Shown here piece after piece: positions 30,739 through 35,507 of a stretch of DNA of 35,507 nucleotides. This stretch comes from Bacteroidales bacterium M3 (GTDB taxonomy: Bacteria > Bacteroidota > Bacteroidia > Bacteroidales > Muribaculaceae). Each line of letters starts with the position of its first letter. Positions within the stretch are counted from its first letter, which is position 1. The stretch is from NCBI GenBank assembly GCA_001689445.1, contig LUJN01000006.1:15108-50614 (forward strand), in the 5' to 3' direction. The notes beneath the pieces are model-generated. The model made no database searches. It saw nothing but the letters and a program-made list of their open reading frames with translations, and was not told the origin of the DNA. The translations under genes were made by a program, and so were the position numbers.

Positions 30739-30747
30739 CAAAGGATA
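30739..30747 (-). promoter_or_regulatory. Imperfect -7 box TATCCTTTG for the exported-protein operon
   Basis: TAnnTTTG with one extra base, about 260 bases before the first ATG. If used, the transcript would carry the whole structured leader. Best candidate found, but weak. Confidence 0.35.
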
Positions 30748-30771
30748 AGCACGAAACGCTTCATAAAATAT

Positions 30772-30815
30772 GATGCATGGATAGCGTGCCCTCTCATGGG
30801 CAATATCCATGCATC
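30772..30815. terminator. Long hairpin, likely terminator after the HAD gene
   Basis: Perfect 12-bp outer arms GATGCATGGATA and TATCCATGCATC, with an inner TGCCC/GGGCA stem and a 6-base loop. It is about 170 bases after the HAD stop; on the minus strand ATATTTTATG follows. Confidence 0.55.
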
Positions 30816-30918
30816 GCAAAGTTATTAAAATTTCTGAATTTGCAGGCTAAATCGGCTAAAAATCTGCATTGCCCGATTTTTCAAGGCCGGTTACATTAGA
30901 TTGCAGTTATGTGGCTGC

Positions 30919-30942
30919 GGACGCTATGTATAGCGTCCCTAC
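30919..30942 (-). repeat. Single GTAG-headed REP-like hairpin
   Basis: On the minus strand GTAG is followed by GGACGCTA-TACA-TAGCGTCC. It shares the GTAGGGAC head with the inverted pair at 18911-18985, while both halves of the stem differ together, so pairing is kept. Confidence 0.6.
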
Positions 30943-30982
30943 TGGGTTGGTGCCACTTTTGTGCCGTTGGAAATGGTCGGAG

Positions 30983-31771
30983 TTACAGCAACCCGAAGTG
31001 GCGCAGGGCGTTGGTGACGCCGTTGTCGAGGATGTCGGTGGTCACGTAGTCGGCGGCGGCTTTTACGTCGGGGGCGGAGTTGCCCATGGCGACTCCGATG
31101 GCGACGTGGCGCAGCATCTCGATGTCGTTGCCGCCGTCACCGAATGCCATGGTCTCGCTAAGGGGTATGTCAAAGTAGCGCAACATATGGTCTATGCCGA
31201 CAGCCTTGCTGCTGCCGCGAGGCACGATGTCGCAGAACAGCGGATTCCAGCTTGTGCCCTTGCAGCCTGTGAGCACCTCAGAGAACAGCCCTGTCTCCTC
31301 GCTCTGCTCGTGGGTGAGAAATCCCATCATTTGCGCTACCTCGACGTCGAGTGCCCTCTCGATGGGGAACACGGGTGTAGGGGGGATGTGCAGCATGGCG
31401 CACGCCTCCTCGAGGTTGGTGTCGGTCTTGTTGATAAACACTGTCCCTGTCGGCGGAACGATGGCGAATGGGTAGGGGTGGCTCTTGGCATAGGGGATGA
31501 CGCGCTCTATGTCGGCACGGTCGATGAGCCGCTTGTGGATGCAGGTCGTGCGGTCGCCAAGCAGGCACACCGCGCCATTGACCGTCACATAGCCGTCAAA
31601 CTCCATGTCGCCGAGATTGTCTATCCACGTAATCTGCCGCCCCGAGGCTATAAACACCTTGATGCCACGCTGCCTAAGCGTGGCTATGGCCTCTCTCACT
31701 TCGCGGGGTACTGCGTGCTCCCCAAACGGCACAAGCGTCCCGTCAATGTCAAAAAACAGTGCTTTCGTCAT
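30983..31771 (-). CDS. Cof-type HAD-superfamily phosphatase
   Basis: Cytosolic phosphohydrolase of 262 residues with a C2B cap, the Cof/YbiV type that dephosphorylates sugar phosphates or flavin-type metabolites. The nucleophile motif is FFDIDGTL (Asp8, Asp10). Motif II is FIASGRQ, motif III is the Lys in SSKAVGID, and motif IV is AFGDGGNDIEML. The ATG at 31771 is used since the longer TTG start lies within the -7 box. The substrate is unknown; the neighbours give no hint. Confidence 0.9.
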   Translation of the reverse strand: MTKALFFDIDGTLVPFGEHAVPREVREAIATLRQRGIKVFIASGRQITWIDNLGDMEFDGYVTVNGAVCLLGDRTTCIHKRLIDRADIERVIPYAKSHPYPFAIVPPTGTVFINKTDTNLEEACAMLHIPPTPVFPIERALDVEVAQMMGFLTHEQSEETGLFSEVLTGCKGTSWNPLFCDIVPRGSSKAVGIDHMLRYFDIPLSETMAFGDGGNDIEMLRHVAIGVAMGNSAPDVKAAADYVTTDILDNGVTNALRHFGLL

Positions 31772-31789
31772 TCCGTAGTTATTTTTGTG

Positions 31790-31797
31790 CAAAGATA
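31790..31797 (-). promoter_or_regulatory. -7 box TATCTTTG for the HAD gene
   Basis: Exact TAnnTTTG match 18 bases before the chosen ATG, which rules out the upstream TTG start. Confidence 0.6.
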
Positions 31798-31839
31798 CGG
31801 CTTTGCGCCCTATCGTATGACCTAAAAATACTAAATTTG
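31793..31839 (+). repeat. Diverged direct repeat, copy 1, with an orphan -7 box
   Basis: Aligns with 33200-33248: both start AGATAC, then share CTTTG, CTATCGT, CTAAAAAT and CTAAATTTG, with small gaps. It ends in TAAATTTG (31832-31839) on the plus strand, but no plus-strand gene follows. The AAA ATPase gene lies between the copies. Confidence 0.6.
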
Positions 31840-31895
31840 CTTTCTATAGGGGAGGGCAAAGGATGCCGATGTTTATCCACGCTCTATAAAACGGT

Positions 31896-33086
31896 TCAAT
31901 AGAGGAAGCCGAGAAGCCAAAGGGGAATCTTGTTGCCCATTCCCGACTCTATATTGTCGGCAATCACATAACTGTCGGGCCTGTCGGAAATTTGGGAGAA
32001 GCCTTTGTTTGGGCCGCCGATTTCAAAAAGATGCCTTTTGTTGAGCAGGAAGTCTCCCGCCTCGGCGGCATAAAGCATCCCGGTACTGCTGAGCATGGAT
32101 GCTGCGAAACTTTCACGTAACGTACCTGTCTTGTGGGCTATTCCCAATGCCTGCATGACTGATGGATTGTCAAACAGTATCTTTTCCGGTTTGGCTGCAC
32201 GTTTTGGTTGTGTCGAGGCATCCGACAGTGTGCGCAGTATCGCGCCGTCGTTCAGGAGCGTGAAGAATTTCATAAGCTGGTTGCGGGTAACCTCCACCTC
32301 GCGACTCAGTTTCGTCATGTTTGGGACAAATGGCACTTGCTCGGCCAGCACGACAAGCAGTCTTTTGAGCTTGATTTGTGTCTCGTACTCTATATCGGCC
32401 ACCGATGGGATGTCTATGTCGATGACCGACAGCACAAGCCGTTCCACCCGCTGTGAATAGGTGATGTCGGAGCTGTCCATGAAGAATGGGTAATATCCTT
32501 TCTTAAGATACCTCTCCAATTCTCCTATGACGCGGACTTTTGAGGCAATCGGCGGCGCTATGGTGGCATGATGGGTCAGAATCTCGTCAAGTGATATAGG
32601 CTTGAAGCCGTATTCGCCTGTAAAATTGAGGTACTCACGGAATGAGAGCCCGCGCAGTTCATAGACGGCGACACGGCGCGACAAGTCGGCTACCCGGCTG
32701 TTCAGTTGCAGCAACGATGATCCGGTAAACACTATCCATAGACCGGGGTAGCTGTCATGTATGTTTTTAAGTTCCTGTTCCCAGTTTGGTCGCGGATATA
32801 GGTGCACTTCGTCAAGATAGAGATGGGTGCCACCGTGCTTGTAATGGTAATCTGCCAGCTCAATTATCGTGTGGTCATTAAAATAAAGTTGGTCGAGAGA
32901 GGCATATAGCCCCTTTTCCCTGTCAAGTTTGCAACGCTGCATCATAAGCGTGGTCTTACCCACGCCTCTGGCTCCCTTTATCATTATAAGCTTGTCGTTC
33001 CACGCTATTTCGTCGTAGAGGTAGCGGTGCATAGGGGCGTCAAGCTCATAGGTCAGACGGAGGGATATTTCATATATTCTTTCCAT
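31896..33086 (-). CDS. AAA (AAA_14)/DUF4143 ATPase
   Basis: Predicted P-loop ATPase of 396 residues, cytosolic, function unknown. Walker A is GARGVGKTT (residues 38-46) and Walker B is LYLDEVH with Asp92-Glu93. Sensor-like FTGSSLL follows at about 120. The middle carries ELRGLSFREYLNF, typical of the family, and the C-terminal half is the DUF4143 part with a winged-helix-like stretch. Such genes are widespread, scattered and often variable between strains. Two features suggest autoregulation and recent arrival: two identical palindromes over its promoter, and a diverged direct repeat on each side. Composition is A/T-richer than in the flanking genes. Confidence 0.88.
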   Translation of the reverse strand: MERIYEISLRLTYELDAPMHRYLYDEIAWNDKLIMIKGARGVGKTTLMMQRCKLDREKGLYASLDQLYFNDHTIIELADYHYKHGGTHLYLDEVHLYPRPNWEQELKNIHDSYPGLWIVFTGSSLLQLNSRVADLSRRVAVYELRGLSFREYLNFTGEYGFKPISLDEILTHHATIAPPIASKVRVIGELERYLKKGYYPFFMDSSDITYSQRVERLVLSVIDIDIPSVADIEYETQIKLKRLLVVLAEQVPFVPNMTKLSREVEVTRNQLMKFFTLLNDGAILRTLSDASTQPKRAAKPEKILFDNPSVMQALGIAHKTGTLRESFAASMLSSTGMLYAAEAGDFLLNKRHLFEIGGPNKGFSQISDRPDSYVIADNIESGMGNKIPLWLLGFLY

Positions 33087-33104
33087 TCTCAGAGAGTTTT
33101 GCTA

Positions 33105-33112
33105 CAAAAATA
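33105..33112 (-). promoter_or_regulatory. -7 box TATTTTTG for the AAA ATPase
   Basis: Exact TAnnTTTG match 18 bases before the ATG. The palindrome at 33120-33135 begins 7 bases upstream and covers the spacer up to the -33 position. Confidence 0.6.
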
Positions 33113-33119
33113 CCAAGTT

Positions 33120-33168
33120 TTTCTTTGTAAAGAAAAGAAATCGGCTAAATTCTTTCTTTGTAAAGAAA
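33120..33168. promoter_or_regulatory. Two identical 16-bp palindromes, operator-like
   Basis: TTTCTTTGTAAAGAAA occurs at 33120-33135 and again at 33153-33168, exactly 33 bases apart (about three helical turns). Each is a perfect 7-bp inverted repeat around GT. They lie upstream of the ATPase -7 box, and 73 bases or more before the -7 box of the divergent Nim-like gene. Confidence 0.6.
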
Positions 33169-33199
33169 AATTCTCGGGTACCATATATGAAAATTTGAT

Positions 33200-33248
33200 A
33201 GATACAGGTCTTTGGGCTCTATCGTGTTGTCTAAAAATGCTAAATTTG
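33200..33248 (+). repeat. Diverged direct repeat, copy 2, containing the Nim-like gene promoter
   Basis: Second copy of the segment at 31793-31839. Here the terminal TAAATTTG (33241-33248) is a working-looking -7 box 33 bases before the flavoprotein ATG. Confidence 0.6.
33241..33248 (+). promoter_or_regulatory. -7 box TAAATTTG for the Nim-like gene
   Basis: Exact TAnnTTTG match 33 bases before the ATG at 33281; AAAAGGAT lies just before the start as a possible ribosome site. Confidence 0.6.
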
Positions 33249-33280
33249 TGTCGTGCCAGCGTTTGGCATTATAAAAGGAT

Positions 33281-33874
33281 ATGAAGATGAGACAGATGAG
33301 GAAAATCGGGCGTGTGCTCCCGACAGCGGAGGCTTACGAGATATTGGCGCGTGCCCCCTATGTGACAGTCAGCATGGTGCGGCCTGACGGTGCGCCTTAT
33401 GGCGTGCCGCTGTCGCTGGTGAGAGGGCGGAAGGATGTATTCTACTTCCATTGTGCAGGCGAGGGGGAGAAGCTCGACTGTCTGCGGCATAATCCCGTGG
33501 TGGCGCTTAGCGCGGTGAGCCGGTGCACGCCACAGTTTGAGGAGGATAAGAAAAATTTCACGATGTATTACCGTAGCGCGATGGCCGTCGGGCGTGCCCA
33601 GATTGTCGAGGAGCGCGTGGAGAAGGTCGAGGCGTTGAGGCTACTGTGCGAGCGTTTCCTGCCACGGCACATGGACGAGTTTGATGCCGCCATAGCCCGC
33701 AGCCTGTCGCGCACAACCATTGTGAAAATCACCCTGACCGAGCCGCCTGTCGGCAAGAGCAAGCACGCCGAGGGCACGGTGAATGATGCCCCCGAGGATG
33801 AAACGGCACATTGTGCCATGCGCTCCGACGACGGTGAGATTGTGCAGCTCGGTCTCGACTCCTGCGGCGACTGA
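33281..33874 (+). CDS. Pyridoxamine-phosphate-oxidase-fold flavoprotein, NimA-like
   Basis: A 197-residue cytosolic split-barrel flavoprotein in the family of NimA, the 5-nitroimidazole resistance reductases of Bacteroides. Family features are RKIGRVLPTAEAYEILARAP, YGVPLSLV, FHCAGEGEKLDCLRHNP and the later FTMYYRSAMAVGRAQIV. Housekeeping relatives are very common, so resistance cannot be concluded. The C-terminal 35 residues (SKHAEGTVNDAPEDE onward) are acidic and extend past the usual end. The start could be the ATG at 33281 or 33287. It is followed after 8 bases by a TonB-C lipoprotein gene. Confidence 0.88.
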   Translation: MKMRQMRKIGRVLPTAEAYEILARAPYVTVSMVRPDGAPYGVPLSLVRGRKDVFYFHCAGEGEKLDCLRHNPVVALSAVSRCTPQFEEDKKNFTMYYRSAMAVGRAQIVEERVEKVEALRLLCERFLPRHMDEFDAAIARSLSRTTIVKITLTEPPVGKSKHAEGTVNDAPEDETAHCAMRSDDGEIVQLGLDSCGD

Positions 33875-33882
33875 CTTATTGT

Positions 33883-34338
33883 ATGGCAAGAATGAAGAGG
33901 ATAATCGGCATTAATAGCATATGGGCAGTGGTGGCGATCGTGATGATGGGATTGTTGTCGTGTGAGGTGCGAAAACCCATGCATCCCCCAGAGGCTGCTC
34001 CTTCATTGAACGATAGGGTGGTCTATACCTGTGCCGAGCAGATGCCCGTGTTTCCCGGCGGGGATGCCGCGTTGATGAAATTTATCGCCAACCATATTGT
34101 CTATCCGCAGTCGGCACGCGAGGATAGCGTGCAGGGACGCGTGGTGGTGCGGTTCATGGTCGATACACTCGGCCACGTGCTTAACCCCGAGGTCATCCGC
34201 AGCAAGCATCCCGCCCTCGACCGCGAGGCTCTGCGTGTCATCCGCCTGTTGCCCGACTACACCCGCCCCGGCCGCATCAACGGCCACCCCGTCAACATGC
34301 GCCTCGCTATACCCGTCATCTTCCGCCTCCCCGAATAG
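33883..34338 (+). CDS. Lipoprotein with a TonB C-terminal domain
   Basis: A 151-residue protein that is almost only a TonB C-terminal domain (about 57-151: FPGGDAALMKFIANHIVYPQ, GRVVVRFMVDTLGHVLNPEV, LDREALRVIRLLPDY). Classical TonB has an inner-membrane helix and a long Pro-rich spacer. Here a lipobox-like LLSC (Cys27) and a 25-residue linker replace them. It may not energise receptors in the usual way. It starts 8 bases after the Nim-like gene, so the two probably share a transcript. Confidence 0.82.
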   Translation: MARMKRIIGINSIWAVVAIVMMGLLSCEVRKPMHPPEAAPSLNDRVVYTCAEQMPVFPGGDAALMKFIANHIVYPQSAREDSVQGRVVVRFMVDTLGHVLNPEVIRSKHPALDREALRVIRLLPDYTRPGRINGHPVNMRLAIPVIFRLPE

Positions 34339-34399
34339 TCCGACCACATCCTCCTGAGTGTACACCGGCATGAAATTTCGGGCATAAGGCTGACGCAAT

Positions 34400-34407
34400 T
34401 ATCTTTG
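34400..34407 (+). promoter_or_regulatory. -7 box TATCTTTG for the SIMPL gene
   Basis: Exact TAnnTTTG match with TTTC (34376-34379) 20 bases upstream as the -33 element. The leader to the ATG at 34477 is about 65 bases long and A/T-rich. Confidence 0.65.
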
Positions 34408-34476
34408 CGACTAAGTTTCAAGGTTTCCGAAAAAAGTCATTAATTTTATAAGTTGTAAATTTCTAAAATCCCGATT

Positions 34477-35160
34477 ATGGTAGACGAATTGAGCAGAATA
34501 TCAGTACAAGGTAAGGGCGCAATACACGTTGTACCCGATGTGACACGCCTTGAAGTGACGATAGAACAATGGTTTGCCGATTATGGTAAGGCTTTCGACC
34601 AGGCAAAAGAAAATTCTTCGTGGATGGTGAAAATTCTGGAATATAACCATAAGCCAGGAAAACTTGCCAAGACAGTCAAATTCAACATCGAGGATTACAC
34701 TGAAAACGAGTATGACGACGATTGTAACTATATAGGCAAGAAGAAAAACGGTTTCATGTTGGAGCAGGTTATCAAGATTGACCTGTCCATCGATAGTTAC
34801 CTTGTGAATTGTATAGTGCGCGGTGTGGGTAAATTCATACCGAGCGCACAAATCAACATAGGCTACACTCTTCAGGATGATCGGCCAAGCCAACTTAAGA
34901 TGCTTGAACGTGCTGTAAGCGATGCTCGTGATAAGGCGAAAATCATGGCAGAAGCAGTCAATTGCACGATTGGCAGTGTGCTCAACATAAGCTATCACCA
35001 TCAAAATGTACATGTCTATTCACAGGCTCGTCAGATTCATTCCAGTTCGGAAGCTAAATCGTCCACTCCCGGCTCGCTCGACATAACACCTGACGACTTG
35101 GTCATGTCGGACACTGTGGATGTCACCTTTGAACTTATTAATTCAGCAACTACCCAATAA
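34477..35160 (+). CDS. SIMPL-domain (DUF541) protein without signal peptide
   Basis: A 227-residue protein of the SIMPL/DUF541 family, whose known members are periplasmic or outer-membrane proteins linked to stress. The N-terminal strand RISVQGKGAIHVVPDVTRLEVTI is the typical start of the domain, and ERAVSDARDKAKIMAEAVNC is its conserved helix. The usual signal peptide is missing: the frame starts MVDELSRISV, and no better upstream start is seen before the -7 box. It is therefore probably cytosolic. Codon use is more A/T-rich than in its neighbours. The function is unknown. Confidence 0.82.
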   Translation: MVDELSRISVQGKGAIHVVPDVTRLEVTIEQWFADYGKAFDQAKENSSWMVKILEYNHKPGKLAKTVKFNIEDYTENEYDDDCNYIGKKKNGFMLEQVIKIDLSIDSYLVNCIVRGVGKFIPSAQINIGYTLQDDRPSQLKMLERAVSDARDKAKIMAEAVNCTIGSVLNISYHHQNVHVYSQARQIHSSSEAKSSTPGSLDITPDDLVMSDTVDVTFELINSATTQ

Positions 35161-35413
35161 GCCGGATAATCAGCACATGGACTTTTCATGGTTATGTGAT
35201 AACGGGTTATTATTAAAATAACTTATAAAGATATATAACAAACAGGCACTGTAACTAATCGTAATTTTGTTTGTAGAAGTTACGAAAAGAGTGTAATTTA
35301 TTGGAAATGAGCGTAGGTTAATTGCTCATGATAGTAATAGGTTACGAATTAGTTAGTTATCTACTGCATCATCCTTCTGCGCGTTGCGTAGCCTTCAAAG
35401 AACTCTTCGTATG

Positions 35414-35421
35414 CAAAAATA
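35414..35421 (-). promoter_or_regulatory. Orphan -7 box TATTTTTG pointing into the gene-free end
   Basis: Exact TAnnTTTG match on the minus strand with no reading frame downstream beyond a few codons. A transcript would run antisense toward the SIMPL gene. Confidence 0.4.
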
Positions 35422-35432
35422 GAAATTAAACG

Positions 35433-35466
35433 GGAGATTTAGAAATAAATCTCCTGATTTTTTATC
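35433..35466. terminator. Terminator hairpin near the window end
   Basis: GGAGATTT-AGAAAT-AAATCTCC (35433-35454), followed on the plus strand by TGATTTTTTATCC. Confidence 0.7.
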
Positions 35467-35507
35467 CTCACATATAAGTTTTTCCGTAAAAGCGGTTTTG
35501 TCCGTCG

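Larger units (their letters stand above)
30480..30982. other. Gene-free region of 503 bases with leader RNA, hairpins and a REP-like unit
   Basis: No coding region is supported here. Going from the HAD gene toward the exported-protein operon, it contains a GTAG-headed hairpin (30919-30942), a long hairpin (30772-30815), an imperfect -7 box (30739-30747) and a strongly structured leader (30541-30720). Confidence 0.8.
35161..35507. other. A/T-rich region of 347 bases, no gene seen
   Basis: No convincing reading frame on either strand. It holds a perfect -7 box pointing left (35414-35421), an imperfect inverted repeat (35252-35264 with 35342-35355) and a terminator hairpin (35433-35454). Either a small RNA or decayed sequence is possible. 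Confidence 0.6.

Noticed and set aside
30541..30740. Structured leader as tmRNA, RNase P RNA, or a cobalamin, TPP or preQ1 riboswitch
   Set aside because: None of the recognisable core sequences of these RNAs (such as the B12 box or the TPP CTGAGA) could be found on either strand.
30869..31825. Plus-strand open frame of 318 codons opposite the HAD phosphatase
   Set aside because: Antisense to a HAD gene with all four motifs; Val/His/Cys-rich composition is typical of a shadow frame.
33281..33874. Calling the flavoprotein a metronidazole-resistance gene
   Set aside because: The family is broad and mostly housekeeping; no insertion sequence or strong promoter of the kind seen with active nim genes is present.
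1..35507. tRNA or rRNA genes and an origin of replication
   Set aside because: No cloverleaf with a GTTCGAATCC-type arm, no rRNA-like conserved segments and no DnaA-box cluster were seen on either strand.

Overview
The window is Bacteroidota, order Bacteroidales. It is rich in G+C by eye and may come from a Muribaculaceae-like gut lineage, though the family is an inference. Three things support this. At least a dozen starts are preceded by the Bacteroidota -7 box TAnnTTTG instead of a sigma70 -10. The families are typical: GldH, DUF4249, DUF5074, an ECF sigma/FecR/STN-TonB receptor unit, a type IX-like C-terminal domain, a Nim-like flavoprotein and RicT. No rRNA, tRNA, CRISPR array, phage or transposase gene was found.

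Positions 1-12.5 kb are mainly metabolism and envelope. A class I fumarase diverges from creD. Then, all on the minus strand, come a MetA-type homoserine acyltransferase with the acetyl-CoA residue, a TonB receptor plus a DUF5074 beta-propeller lipoprotein (a possible BtuB/BtuG-like uptake pair), a PHP phosphatase, a CstA-type carrier, flotillin-like FloA and a TPR/beta-propeller protein. Intergenic spaces here hold unusual short tandem arrays with 7-, 9- and 10-bp periods.

Positions 12.5-18.9 kb hold a GT-C-like membrane glycosyltransferase, divergent from a cell-surface signalling unit: ECF sigma factor, a very short FecR-like anti-sigma factor, an STN-containing TonB receptor and a DUF4249 lipoprotein. 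The signal peptide of the last protein contains the 9-bp repeat in frame.

Positions 19.0-26.7 kb look like one long minus-strand operon: a coiled-coil protein, zapA, a structured RNA (possible 6S), rny, ricT, gldH, an M24 peptidase, cca, queD and queE. It combines division, RNA decay, tRNA CCA addition and queuosine precursor synthesis. The rny-ricT pairing echoes the RNase Y/RicT partnership known from Bacillus.

Positions 26.8-35.5 kb are more accessory. They hold an MntA/HepT toxin-antitoxin pair and a two-gene exported operon (a vWA-like protein with an apparently permuted metal site and duplicated C-terminal domains, and a protein with a sorting-like tail) behind a structured leader of about 250 nt. 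Next are a Cof-type HAD phosphatase and an AAA/DUF4143 ATPase that has two identical palindromes in its promoter and lies between diverged direct repeats. The window ends with a Nim-like flavoprotein, a TonB-C-domain lipoprotein, a SIMPL-domain protein without a signal peptide, and a gene-poor end. GTAG-headed REP-like hairpins occur at 18.9 and 30.9 kb.
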